A DNA stretch of 64,000 nt from Flammeovirga sp. EKP202 (GCF_014534745.1 NZ_JACVVP010000006.1:1-64000), one strand, 5' to 3'. Shown: positions 26,701 to 34,595, numbered from the stretch's first letter. The notes: generated by a model not told the origin, from the letters alone. Made by a program: numbers and translations.

Positions 26701-27354
26701 ACAGATGTCAGTAATGATAAATACTTACAAGATCGATATTTCGTTGAATCTGGCGATTATCTTTTATTTGAAGATGCACTAGATCCACAAAATTATTTTG
26801 GTCCTGAAATAAGTTTTGAAATTGATAAACGTAATAATAGTTTACTACCAAAGAAAGGCGGACATTTTGAAATTGGAGGTATGGCACTTCGCAACTTCAG
26901 CAATGACAACCTAAATTATATCAATTTAAATGGTCAATTTACTTATCATTACACATTTAAGTTACCTACTGATCTAACGTTAGCCTACAATGTAGGTGGT
27001 GGCACCAATTTCGGTGATTACCATTATATAATGGCTAATAAAATTGGAGGAAATAAGAACATGAGAGGTTTCAGAAGAGACCGTTTTTATGGAGATGCGA
27101 GTTTGTATAACAGCCTTGATGCTCATCTTGATATTTTTAAATTTAAAAATAGTATCATACCTTTCACCTTTGGAGTCATTGGATTCTATGATTTTGGTAG
27201 AGTTTGGCTGGAAGGGGAATCTTCAAACAAATGGCATGAATCATATGGAGGAGGTATATATATTGCTCCAGTTGATAAAATCGCTCTTTCCTCAATCGTA
27301 GGTGCATCTGATGAACGTTTAAATGTATATTTCAACATAGGCTTTAGTTTTTAA
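23725..27354 (+). CDS. Metallophosphoesterase fused to a kinase-like region and a BamA-type barrel
   Basis: Start is the ATG at 23725, 1 bp after the previous stop; the product is 1209 residues with a signal peptide ending FAQ. Residues about 20-330 form a calcineurin-like phosphoesterase (YLIGDAG, FLGDNVYPHG, VPGNHDYN, AGHHPVITYG, ASGHEHT). Residues about 480-720 contain IGDWDRHDDQWRW (575-587) and PRDRDQ (603-608), reminiscent of catalytic and metal Asp motifs in atypical/PI3K-like kinases. From about 830 to the end is an outer-membrane barrel of the surface antigen (BamA/TamA) type ending in aromatic F. Substrate unknown. Confidence 0.88.
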   Translation: MKKLIYFFSFYSIFCVNAFAQDHTVYLIGDAGLASEEDVVLRSFFEKINKSDQKNSTVIFLGDNVYPHGLENVGEKRRKEGEDILKAQLSPLKSFGGNVFMVPGNHDYNRGKKNGLARLRNQEKFVTSILGDSTLAPFDGCPDPVEIPLNDKVTLLLIDTQWLIFDYPETAEYNGCQYRSVDEALIALQDIVARNKEKKLIVAGHHPVITYGEHGGVFTAKDHIFPLTAFASWAYLPLPVVGSVYPIARKSGVNRQDLGNKVNQKMTSSFQNIFKSHPNIIYASGHEHTLQYNLKDNVHYIVSGSGSKTSHVVQGKYSKFAQSTKGFSTVTFKEDGATNIQYFDANKELFNTSFLPKEVPSVANVKQVEFADSVIVPASTQYATSASQQKWMGENYRKEWETPIKMPVFDLSKFKGGVKIVQRGGGMATLSFRLQDSLGNQYTLRSIDKNPIKAIPAELKQTIAKAVVQDQISAAHPYSPLTVPIMADAIGIYHANPQVVYVGDDPQFGIYQEIAANKVYMLEERPSKNTGDIESFGNAKKIYSTIKTVNKLKEDNDNYTDYQFTLKSRLFDMLIGDWDRHDDQWRWAAFKEKKGRRMFRPIPRDRDQVFFLNEGIIPNIASHRWVLPKFEGFDEEMNWAPGFNFNARYFDRYFLAQANLEDWLAQAQFIQENITDDVILEALQYLPKEIKDFHHDEIFEVLKARRVQLPAIAKEYYLHLSKNVSVLGSDKKEQVVIERLENGFTEVTLKKISKKGNIQQTLYHRVFNPKETKEIRIYGFGGKDTFIFKGEHKSKIKVRVVGGNGEDTIEDTTDKKSSKNILLYDTKDSTNIVHKGGAVKKKLSSKSEVNDYNRAEFKFNSLLPLLYGGYLPDDGVQLGGGFIFTNHSFRKIPFASKHTLYGAIATANAGAFKLKYKGQFTDVLGNSDLVVQAELRSPKNSNYYGIGNETVFNEENGVDYYRFLYIYHKVNTHFLVEFNKSVNIKLGGTFIHTDVSNDKYLQDRYFVESGDYLLFEDALDPQNYFGPEISFEIDKRNNSLLPKKGGHFEIGGMALRNFSNDNLNYINLNGQFTYHYTFKLPTDLTLAYNVGGGTNFGDYHYIMANKIGGNKNMRGFRRDRFYGDASLYNSLDAHLDIFKFKNSIIPFTFGVIGFYDFGRVWLEGESSNKWHESYGGGIYIAPVDKIALSSIVGASDERLNVYFNIGFSF

Positions 27355-27358
27355 TACC

Positions 27359-28576
27359 ATGGAAATGACTGATATAAATTTTGATAATTTGATCGCTTCA
27401 GCATCTGAGTTTGCTAAACAAAATATTCAAGATCTTCCTTATCATAATATAAAACACACTGAACATGTTGTTCGTGCCGTTCGTGAAATTGGTGAAAACG
27501 AAGGGGTTGATGAAAAAAATATCCATCTCTTAGAGATTGCTGCATGGTTTCATGATACTGGTTATACGCAAGCAAGTTGTAGCAATCATGAAGCAAACAG
27601 CTCAAAAATCTGTAAAGAGTTCTTGAATGAAAAACTAGCAGAAGAAGACATTAAAGTAATTCAAGAGTGTATTATGGCTACACAGATTCCGCAAACTCCA
27701 AGAAACCTAATGGAGCAAATCATTTGCGATGCAGATTTAGCTCATTTAGGTAAAGAAGATTTTAATACTTTTTCTGAAGCCTTACGTCAAGAAAAATCTG
27801 AGATCCTTGAAACTGGAAATATCTCAAAGACTCAATGGTTAATGATGAATGCAAGATTTATGACGGACCATAGGTATTTTACAAACTATGCTAGAACTCA
27901 CTTTGGACCTCGTAAAAGAGAATATTTACAATCTATTTTAAAAGAGGCTGAAACAATCATTGAAGATGTTGAGCCCAAACCTGAAAAAGAGAAAAAAAAG
28001 AAAAAGAAAAAGAAGGCTCCCTCAGAAGAAGTAGAGATGCTGAATGGGGTACCTATGTTGACAAAGCCTAGAAGAGATATTGAATCAATGTACACTACTC
28101 TAGCAAGAAATCAATTAGGTTTAAGCTCCATCGCTGACCGAAAAGCAAGTACTTTGCTTTCCATTAACTCCATCATAACTTCTTTCGCAATTGGTTATCT
28201 TTTCAGAAAAATTGATGAGTTACCAGAACTGCTTTGGCCCAGTTTAACCTTGGCTATCACAGGTTTAGTTTCTGCCATTTTAGCTGTTTTGGCAACTAGA
28301 CCTAATGTAAAAAAGCATTTAAAGAAAGATAAAAAGGATCTGAATTTACTTTTCTTTGGAGATTTCGTAGATTTGGAACTAGAAGAATACCAACAACTAT
28401 TAAGAGAAGCCACCTTATACCCTGAACAAGTATATGATAAACTTAGTAAGGATGCCTACTACTTAGGCAAGGTGCTTGACCTAAAATATAAGAAAGTAAG
28501 AAATGCATTCAATTTCTTTATGGTTGGTATAACTATTTCCGTGATCTCATTTATTATCACTTTCTCAGTGTACTAA
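27359..28576 (+). CDS. HD-domain protein fused to a Pycsar effector-like (PycTM) membrane domain
   Basis: The 405-residue product has an HD phosphohydrolase domain (residues about 8-180): His33 in YHNIKHTEHV, His65-Asp66 in WFHDTGY and Asp126 in CDADLAHLG. A Lys-rich linker (212-219) follows. Residues 240-405 match the PycTM/DUF5706 effector domain: MYTTLARNQLGLSSIADRKA, a membrane segment (TLLSINSIITSFAIGYLF), a second one (SLTLAITGLVSAILAVLA), and a C-terminal span (FNFFMVGITISVISFII). Pycsar effectors of this type damage the membrane when cCMP or cUMP binds. A cyclase gene follows 11 bp later. Confidence 0.88.
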   Translation: MEMTDINFDNLIASASEFAKQNIQDLPYHNIKHTEHVVRAVREIGENEGVDEKNIHLLEIAAWFHDTGYTQASCSNHEANSSKICKEFLNEKLAEEDIKVIQECIMATQIPQTPRNLMEQIICDADLAHLGKEDFNTFSEALRQEKSEILETGNISKTQWLMMNARFMTDHRYFTNYARTHFGPRKREYLQSILKEAETIIEDVEPKPEKEKKKKKKKKAPSEEVEMLNGVPMLTKPRRDIESMYTTLARNQLGLSSIADRKASTLLSINSIITSFAIGYLFRKIDELPELLWPSLTLAITGLVSAILAVLATRPNVKKHLKKDKKDLNLLFFGDFVDLELEEYQQLLREATLYPEQVYDKLSKDAYYLGKVLDLKYKKVRNAFNFFMVGITISVISFIITFSVY

Positions 28577-28587
28577 CCAACTAACCC

Positions 28588-29760
28588 ATGCAATATTTAA
28601 AAAATCGCTATCAATTCGAAAAATATATCAAAGGATATCTCATTTCGAGTGCCTTTTGGTATGTTATTAATGCCTTGTATCTTCTAATTAGATATGATGC
28701 ATTACAGTTCTATAATCGTTTTATAGATAATAATGAATTTTTTATCATACATAGTGAACTAAAGTTCGCTTTACTTGCCAATGCTGTACTTGCTTTATTT
28801 TTAGGATGGTTCTCTTGGAATTTTTATTTCTTTCTTGATAAAAGATCTAAGCTAAAATCCTGGCAAAGAGGCACACTAATCTTTATTATTGTTTCTGTTG
28901 AAACTTCATTATTATTAAGTATTGGGGATTATATGGGTAAAAATATTTATCCAGAAGGTCTTCCTTACTTTAATGAGTTATCACAACAAAGCTTCATTAT
29001 TTATGCGGTTTATGTGATGATGGCAGGTGCTTTGATTAATTCTTTATTCCAATTAAAGGATATACTTGGACCCGAGTTATTTCAAACTGCATTAAGAGGT
29101 GATTATTATACTCCAAAAGAAGAACATAGAGTGTTTATGTTTTTAGACTTATATAACTCTACTTCTATTGCTGAATGTTTAGGCCACATGAAATATAGTC
29201 GATTAATACAAGATTGTTACCGTACAATGACTGATCCTATTAGCTTTTCAAAAGCTTCTGTTTATCAGTATGTTGGTGATGAGATTGTCTTGACCTGGCC
29301 ACTAGAAAAAGGAATTAAAAATAACCGTTGTATACAATTATTCTATGATATAGACGCTACTCTAAAAAGCCGTAGAGATTACTTTATGGAAAAATATGGT
29401 GTAATGCCAGAATTTAAAGCCGGTATTCATGCTGGTATTGTTGCTACCTCTCAAGTGGGAGTTATTAAAAGAGAAGTCGCCTATCACGGTGACACCGTTA
29501 ATGCAACATCAAGATTGCAAGAAAAATGTAAAGAATTGGGCTATCAAGTTTTAATGTCCGAGGATGTTGTAACCTTGTTGAATTCCCAATTTAAAGAAGT
29601 TGGAACACATCAATTCAGAGGTAAAAAGCAACCTCTTAAGATTTTCACAACAGAGGATAAACCTTTAGCTAATTCATTCACACATGAATGTCCTTCTATT
29701 GAAAGTACAGTAGGTGCACTACTTCCTAAAAAAGTAGATGGCTCAGTAGAAGGAATATAA
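28588..29760 (+). CDS. Membrane-bound class III nucleotidyl cyclase
   Basis: The 390-residue product has about four N-terminal membrane spans (roughly 16-36, 60-82, 95-113, 135-154) and a class III cyclase domain at 175-355. Metal ligands Asp187 (FMFLDLYNS) and Asp231 (VGDE), and transition-state residues Asn305 and Arg309 (GDTVNATSRL), are present, so it should be active. The substrate-choice positions are Gln227 (usually Lys in ATP cyclases) and Ala298 (usually Asp/Thr, or Cys for GTP). Base choice is therefore open. Last gene of the operon, before the terminator at 29877. Confidence 0.9.
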   Translation: MQYLKNRYQFEKYIKGYLISSAFWYVINALYLLIRYDALQFYNRFIDNNEFFIIHSELKFALLANAVLALFLGWFSWNFYFFLDKRSKLKSWQRGTLIFIIVSVETSLLLSIGDYMGKNIYPEGLPYFNELSQQSFIIYAVYVMMAGALINSLFQLKDILGPELFQTALRGDYYTPKEEHRVFMFLDLYNSTSIAECLGHMKYSRLIQDCYRTMTDPISFSKASVYQYVGDEIVLTWPLEKGIKNNRCIQLFYDIDATLKSRRDYFMEKYGVMPEFKAGIHAGIVATSQVGVIKREVAYHGDTVNATSRLQEKCKELGYQVLMSEDVVTLLNSQFKEVGTHQFRGKKQPLKIFTTEDKPLANSFTHECPSIESTVGALLPKKVDGSVEGI

Positions 29761-30299
29761 TATTACTCATCTTTTATAATAATTAAACATCGATGTGTTT
29801 TGACATAAACATTTTAATATCTGATTAGAAAGTTGAAGTAAATTAATATAGGGATTTTGGTAATTCTATTGATTCAAAAGAGAGGTTTTTGATGTGATGG
29901 TCTTATCAAAATCCTTTCTTTTTTCTTATATCATGAATAATGTTATCGGAATAAGAGTTTAAAATCTGATGATAATTTTCTTAAAAATCACTTCATAAAA
30001 ATTTAATCTTTACTTCAATTTAAAGTATAAAAACTAGAGTTAAACCAACTAATTATCTGTATAAATAACACTTATATTCTTAGTGATTAACGCTATATAT
30101 CTCAACTCAATTAAGTTAATAAATATTTATAAGTAGCTGATAAAGAATTACATTTGTAACAAAAAGATATAAAAAATAAAGAAAATTAGACAAAATTCAT
30201 TACAAATAATTACAAAGCTAACTTTTTAAAGAATTGAGCTTTTACAATTGTTTACAATGACCTATTTTTACGGAAGTTTTGTCACTTTAACTATTTTTT
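29761..30299. other. 540-bp intergenic region
   Basis: Strongly AT-rich. It holds the operon terminator (29877-29926). I see no further gene, repeat or clear promoter in the remaining 370 bp before the small lipoprotein gene. Confidence 0.6.
29877..29926 (+). terminator. Intrinsic terminator of the Pycsar-like operon
   Basis: A stem of about 17 bp with one mismatch (AAAGAGAGGTTTTTGAT against ATCAAAATCCTTTCTTT) with an 11-nt loop, followed by TTTTCTT. It lies 117 bp after the cyclase stop. Confidence 0.8.
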
Positions 30300-30656
30300 A
30301 TGAACAAGCTACTAACCTATTCATTAATAGGACTACTTTCATTTCTGCTGTTTTCATGCTTTCAGGAAGAAGTCGTAACAGAAGGATGTATCATCGACCC
30401 AGGTTTTCTTAATTTAGAATCAAAATTTGCTGCTGAACTTGCGACTCTCGGTAGCGATGAAGCGACTTGTGAAGAAAAGAAAACTGCAGGAGATACAATT
30501 ATCAATTTCTTTAACGAAAATGAGGATTGTATAAATGAAGCTATCGATTACTATTATGATTCAGAAGATGAATTAGAAAAAGCTGAACAACTAAAGACTA
30601 AATATGAAACTACAATTCCAATGCTAAAAGAAATGGCATTGGTGACATGTTCATAG
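30300..30656 (+). CDS. Small lipoprotein of unknown function
   Basis: The 118-residue product has a lipoprotein signal ending LLFSC (Cys20). The mature part is acidic and helical with four further cysteines (CIID, TCEE, DCINE, VTCS). No family recognised. It has its own long upstream region and a strong terminator, so it is an independent transcription unit after the cyclase operon. Confidence 0.7.
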   Translation: MNKLLTYSLIGLLSFLLFSCFQEEVVTEGCIIDPGFLNLESKFAAELATLGSDEATCEEKKTAGDTIINFFNENEDCINEAIDYYYDSEDELEKAEQLKTKYETTIPMLKEMALVTCS

Positions 30657-30682
30657 TTTAGTACAAGAAAGCTAACACAGCG

Positions 30683-30729
30683 TCCCAAGGATAGTATAGA
30701 AATCAATTCTATCTACCTTGGGATTTTTC
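30683..30729. terminator. Terminator of the small lipoprotein gene
   Basis: TCCCAAGG (30683-30690) pairs with CCTTGGGA (30716-30723), extended by inner pairing of ATAGAA/TTCTAT, and is followed by TTTTTCTTTTT. It separates convergent genes. Confidence 0.8.
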
Positions 30730-30732
30730 TTT

Positions 30733-31050
30733 TTACAATTTCCCATAATCTTTTTCGACCAATGCGATTCTGGTTTTGAAAGCTGTATACCATTTCTTAT
30801 TGCCCTGTTGACGAGCTAAGGAATGTTCTAAATTAAACTTCCAATTTTTGATACTATTTAAATCTTTCCAATAAGACACGGTAATGCCTATACCATCTCT
30901 TGCAGATTCAAAACCTAGAAAACCATCTTGTTGTTTTGCTAATTCTACCATTCTTGTCGCTGTTTCTTCATACCCTTCTAATTGTTCTGAAGTAATAGAA
31001 GTAAAAATAACCGCATAGTAGGGTGGCTGTGGTGTGTTTGCTATTTCCAT
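30733..31050 (-). CDS. Antibiotic-biosynthesis monooxygenase (ABM)-fold protein
   Basis: With the ATG at 31050 the product is 105 residues: PPYYAVIFTSITSEQLEGYEE, QDGFLGFESARDGIGITVSYWKD and IKNWKFNLEHSLARQQGNKKW. This matches the ferredoxin-like dimeric ABM fold, common in small haem- or quinone-related enzymes. A longer reading to 31086 has an unlikely extension. No catalytic residue is diagnostic. It follows apt on the minus strand with a 45-bp gap, so co-transcription is possible. Confidence 0.85.
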   Translation of the reverse strand: MEIANTPQPPYYAVIFTSITSEQLEGYEETATRMVELAKQQDGFLGFESARDGIGITVSYWKDLNSIKNWKFNLEHSLARQQGNKKWYTAFKTRIALVEKDYGKL

Positions 31051-31095
31051 AATAAAAAAAAGTGTTGAAATTTTACATCTCAACACTGCTTATAT

Positions 31096-31608
31096 TTAAT
31101 ATTCAATTAAAGAATTAATCTGATATCCTTCAAGTTTCTTCTTTCCATTGAGGAAGGTTAAATCAATCAGAAAGTCCAGTTGGACAATCTCCCCTCCTGC
31201 TTTTTCTACCATTTTCACTACTGCTTCGGCAGTACCTCCTGTGGCCAATACATCATCATGTATCAAAACCTTATCTCCTTTTTGGATCGCATCTACATGC
31301 ATTTCCAAAACATCTGTTCCATACTCCAATTCGTATTCCTGAGAGATCGTATCATAAGGTAATTTATTTGGCTTTCTAACAGGTACAAATCCAGCACCAA
31401 TTGCATTGGCTATTAATGGCCCGAAGAAAAAGCCTCTTGACTCCATGGCCACTACCTTATCGATCTTTTTTCCTTCTACCAATTTTACAAATTGATTAAC
31501 ACCTTCTGAAAGTGCTTTGGGGTTTAATAAAAGTGTAGTGATATCCTTAAAACCAATACCAGGCTTTGGAAAGTCTTGTACGTCTCTGATGTATTCCTTT
31601 AAATTCAT
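31096..31608 (-). CDS. apt: Adenine phosphoribosyltransferase
   Basis: The 170-residue product (ATG at 31608; a TTG three codons upstream is less likely) salvages adenine to AMP using PRPP. The PRPP-binding motif is VLIHDDVLATGGTA, and the adenine-pocket region VVAMESRGFFFGP plus VRKPNKLPYDTISQEY are typical of Apt. The length is normal. Cytosolic. Confidence 0.96.
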   Translation of the reverse strand: MNLKEYIRDVQDFPKPGIGFKDITTLLLNPKALSEGVNQFVKLVEGKKIDKVVAMESRGFFFGPLIANAIGAGFVPVRKPNKLPYDTISQEYELEYGTDVLEMHVDAIQKGDKVLIHDDVLATGGTAEAVVKMVEKAGGEIVQLDFLIDLTFLNGKKKLEGYQINSLIEY

Positions 31609-31702
31609 TTTTGTCAAATTTTATCGATTTTTAAAATTACAATAAAATTACCTTGGATAAAATTTGCCTTAAAATTATTAAGAGTATGTTACTTGTCCCT
31701 AA

Positions 31703-32233
31703 CTATAATAAGCTTTTGGAAGGTGGGTGTGGATCTTCATTTTTAATTTTCTTGATAGGCTTTTGGATCGCTAAATTATTAGGATAAGCCACATCAAATC
31801 CATCTTCAGTTAAAATACGAATATTGAAAAGTGTAATATTAATGATCTTTCCTTCTATAGAGTTCTCCCCTCCATCTTGAATTCTAATATGATCTCCTAT
31901 CTTAAAAGGATAAGCAAAGAATAATAAAATAGAAGCTGTAATATTACTTAGCAGTGACCATTGTGCCACAAATGCAACGCCTAAAAGGGTGAAAATTGAA
32001 GAAATAAATAAGGAAACACCTTGTATAGAAACATCCCAAATACTAATTAAAACTATGACGACCACAATTATATAACCCACAGTAAAAAAATTGCTCACGT
32101 ACACTTTTCTATGATCAGAGAAACCCTTTTCATCTGCTACTTTCGTCAAATACCTGCTTGTCACTCCTAATAATATGATCAGTGATAAAATCACTCCAAG
32201 GGTGATTAATATTTTAGTTTCTAAACCGTCCAT
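31703..32233 (-). CDS. Small MscS-family mechanosensitive channel protein
   Basis: The 176-residue product has membrane segments at about 8-28, 47-65 and 71-90, then the MscS pore/beta region: LGVAFVAQWSLLSNITASILLFFAYPFKIGDHIRIQDG and IEGKIINITLFNIRILTEDG. It is a minimal MscS without the C-terminal vestibule of MscS from E. coli. Likely role: release of ions or solutes under membrane tension. It starts 12 bp after the marC-like gene ends, so the two are likely one operon. Confidence 0.9.
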   Translation of the reverse strand: MDGLETKILITLGVILSLIILLGVTSRYLTKVADEKGFSDHRKVYVSNFFTVGYIIVVVIVLISIWDVSIQGVSLFISSIFTLLGVAFVAQWSLLSNITASILLFFAYPFKIGDHIRIQDGGENSIEGKIINITLFNIRILTEDGFDVAYPNNLAIQKPIKKIKNEDPHPPSKSLL

Positions 32234-32245
32234 CGTTTTGTACTA

Positions 32246-32857
32246 TTAGTTTTCAAAAAATGACTGCAATCCTATTAAAACATGATTGACCGCAACCGCT
32301 GACAAAATTAATCCCATTACTCTACTTATTAAAGCTGCACCACTGTTACCTATTTTATGGAATATTTTTGAGGAAAAAAGCATAAAAATCCATGCTAAAC
32401 CCATTACGGTAAGCATGATTAATGAAGTTAAAAGCTGTTCTTGCAAACTATATTTACTTTTTTCTGTGAGAAGCATTACAGCCAAAATAGCTCCCGGACT
32501 TGCTAAGGAAGGCATGGCTAAAGGAAAAATTGCAACATCTTCTTTCTGATCAATATGTGAAATTTCCTCTTCAGGTTTACTTGCTCCAAAAATCATCGTT
32601 AAAGCAAATAAGAACAGTACAATACCACCAGCAATTTGAAAATTAGACATTGGAATTTTAATCACCTCCAAAATGACCTCTCCCACTGCTATAAAAAACA
32701 ATAATACTCCACTAGCCGCAAAAGTAGCTTTTTTAGCAATTGTCACTTTTTGATTTCGATCCATATTGGCAGTGACAGCTATAAAAACAGGTAGGGTTCC
32801 AATCGGATCAATCACAGTGAAAAATGCAATAAATTTTGTAAAGAACAGCTGAAACAT
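32246..32857 (-). CDS. MarC-family integral membrane protein
   Basis: The 203-residue product has six membrane spans in the MarC/UPF0056 arrangement. The signatures are FFTVIDPIGTLPVF at the N terminus, IAGGIVLFLFALTMI in the centre and FPLAMPSLASPGAI in the second half. The function of the family is not established; early reports linking it to multidrug resistance were not confirmed. It is upstream of the MscS gene on the same strand. Confidence 0.93.
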   Translation of the reverse strand: MFQLFFTKFIAFFTVIDPIGTLPVFIAVTANMDRNQKVTIAKKATFAASGVLLFFIAVGEVILEVIKIPMSNFQIAGGIVLFLFALTMIFGASKPEEEISHIDQKEDVAIFPLAMPSLASPGAILAVMLLTEKSKYSLQEQLLTSLIMLTVMGLAWIFMLFSSKIFHKIGNSGAALISRVMGLILSAVAVNHVLIGLQSFFEN

Positions 32858-33016
32858 AAAGTTATTAATTTATCAATTTGTGTAATGGGATAAAGATTAA
32901 AATCGGTATTGATGGGAATACAACTTATTTCACTCCCCACCTTTATCGGTACAACAATCTCATTATGAATTTGTTTTGTAGACCATTTAACTAATACTGA
33001 TGGAAAGGAAACAACA

Positions 33017-33074
33017 AGAGAGTTTCAAGGTTCTTATAACACCAATCAAAATTTATTTTCCCTTGAAACTCTCT
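33017..33074. other. Long perfect hairpin in intergenic DNA
   Basis: AGAGAGTTTCAAGG (33017-33030) pairs perfectly with CCTTGAAACTCTCT (33061-33074) around a 30-nt loop. No T-run follows. With the hairpin at 33084-33107 it forms a double structure downstream of the gene ending at 33119. Confidence 0.55.
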
Positions 33075-33083
33075 CAAACAAAT

Positions 33084-33107
33084 GATAAAATAACTACTTA
33101 TTTTATC
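33084..33107 (-). terminator. Weak terminator or 3' hairpin
   Basis: GATAAAATAA (33084-33093) pairs with TTATTTTATC (33098-33107) just after the stop codon of the secreted-protein gene. It is AT-rich with no strong T-run, so this is a modest call. Confidence 0.45.
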
Positions 33108-33118
33108 AGTCGTGATTC

Positions 33119-33682
33119 TTATTTCTGAAGCATAGTAATGTCTTTAAATCTGAATTCCTTATAACCTTCTTCTCCCCTTTTAAAATATGCTACTTTTGTC
33201 TTTTCAGCTTGAAGTAATGTCACTTTATAAACCTCTACTTGTTCTGCTGAGGTAGGTTGGATTACGGTTCTTTTTATCACCTCACAAGCAGGTTTTACAT
33301 TAGTAAAATTGGCTAAAATCTCTGCAGGGAAAGTCTCATTTGAATGTTCCGAAATAATAAGAAAGGCTTGTCCTGTAGCATTATAATATCTTGTCTCAAT
33401 TGTATCGTCAAGTAACAGAACTACTTCAAAAGCATCTTCATCAATGAGGTATTCGGACACCTCTTGATATACAGAAAAATAGTCTTCTTCAATTTGTTCA
33501 AAACTTACCATAGAAATGCCTTCCAAATAGGCATGAGGTTCTGTATTAAAAATACCTTCTACAATCTCTTCTGCTATTTTCTCAGAGTCATCAATGATAT
33601 CCTCTGATATATACCTTTTCTGGGCAAACATAGAATGGGATACTACCATCATAAGAATCGTAATTTGAACTATCGCTTTCAT
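33119..33682 (-). CDS. Secreted protein of unknown function
   Basis: The 187-residue product has a signal peptide (VQITILMMVVSHSMFAQ-KRY). The mature part is acidic and mixed alpha/beta, with VSFEQIEEDYFSVYQEVSEYL and TRYYNATGQAFLIISE. I recognise no family. It stands alone, with hairpins at its 3' side. Confidence 0.7.
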   Translation of the reverse strand: MKAIVQITILMMVVSHSMFAQKRYISEDIIDDSEKIAEEIVEGIFNTEPHAYLEGISMVSFEQIEEDYFSVYQEVSEYLIDEDAFEVVLLLDDTIETRYYNATGQAFLIISEHSNETFPAEILANFTNVKPACEVIKRTVIQPTSAEQVEVYKVTLLQAEKTKVAYFKRGEEGYKEFRFKDITMLQK

Positions 33683-33815
33683 CTAAAATATTTTTTTGTT
33701 ATTGATAAGATATTAAACGATTGTCGCAGACTCTATTTTGTACAAAAAATGGCTATGAGTATATAAAATCCAACTAATTCTAAAAGGAAAAAATGAGCCT
33801 ATTGAAACACAAAAA

Positions 33816-33847
33816 AGTAACCGATTCCTAAGCAGGCTTCGGTTACT
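33816..33847 (-). terminator. Intrinsic terminator of the 35123-33986 operon
   Basis: AGTAACCGA (33816-33824) pairs with TCGGTTACT (33839-33847). The minus strand continues with TTTTTTG, downstream of the 33986 stop. Confidence 0.75.
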
Positions 33848-33985
33848 CCATATCATTCAAAATGTGATCTTAACTTTTTTGGGTTATAAAAGAGGGAGTA
33901 GTCATTGGGTAAATTGATCATTACAATCAAAACTATCTATCGTCTTTATCTATTTCTAATTTTATCAATTTTAGGGTAAAACGTT

Positions 33986-34591
33986 TTATTGAACTTTATA
34001 CAAGAACATTAATCCGTTTTGATAACTTTTACTTTCTTTCTGCGAAAGGATAAATTGCCCCTCATTATTTTGGATGACCTGTAAGCTATGCAAGAAGTCT
34101 AACTTGATACCATAGGACGATCCCTTTTTTATATCGTTATCGGAATACAATTCAAAATCAAAATAAGGATTATCTACTATTAGATTGTATTTATTTCCGG
34201 TATGATCTACCAAATAATTACCTTCCTGTTCAATTTTTAATGTGGCAGCACGTCCAATTTTACCTACATCCACAGATATATTCTCCCACAAAACGGTATC
34301 TCTTGATACAAAACTCAACAAATCAATGCGATGTTTTGATGATGGTCGATGATAAAGTGTATCATTATTAATAGGTAATTGAAAAGAATTAATGTTGATA
34401 CAAACCGAGTCAAAATCCATGAATGCTTGGTGTACAATACCCTGTCCATCTTTACTTTCCAATCCAGTAGATTGAATATCTACCATTAACGTGGTTGTAC
34501 TATGAGCCACATACTGTTTCTCATATATTTTATAGGAACAAATCACAAAAGTGATCATTATAAGCGCTATTAAAACCATTTTCAAAACCAC
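33986..34591 (-). CDS. Membrane-anchored protein, DUF4382-like
   Basis: The 201-residue product has an N-terminal hydrophobic anchor (MVLIALIMITFVICSY). The rest follows the DUF4382 order: DSVCININSFQLPI, HRIDLLSFVSRDTVLW, VDVGKIGRAATLKIE, then a turn and IKLDFLHSLQVIQNNEGQFIL. This is a beta-sandwich domain common in Bacteroidota envelope proteins. The gene starts 4 bp after the upstream barrel gene, giving a two-gene operon. Confidence 0.65.
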   Translation of the reverse strand: MVLKMVLIALIMITFVICSYKIYEKQYVAHSTTTLMVDIQSTGLESKDGQGIVHQAFMDFDSVCININSFQLPINNDTLYHRPSSKHRIDLLSFVSRDTVLWENISVDVGKIGRAATLKIEQEGNYLVDHTGNKYNLIVDNPYFDFELYSDNDIKKGSSYGIKLDFLHSLQVIQNNEGQFILSQKESKSYQNGLMFLYKVQ

Positions 34592-34595
34592 TCAA

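Noticed and set aside
27990-28015. The poly-lysine coding run as a sign of frameshift or pseudogene
   Set aside because: The frame is open on both sides and the downstream PycTM-type domain is complete.
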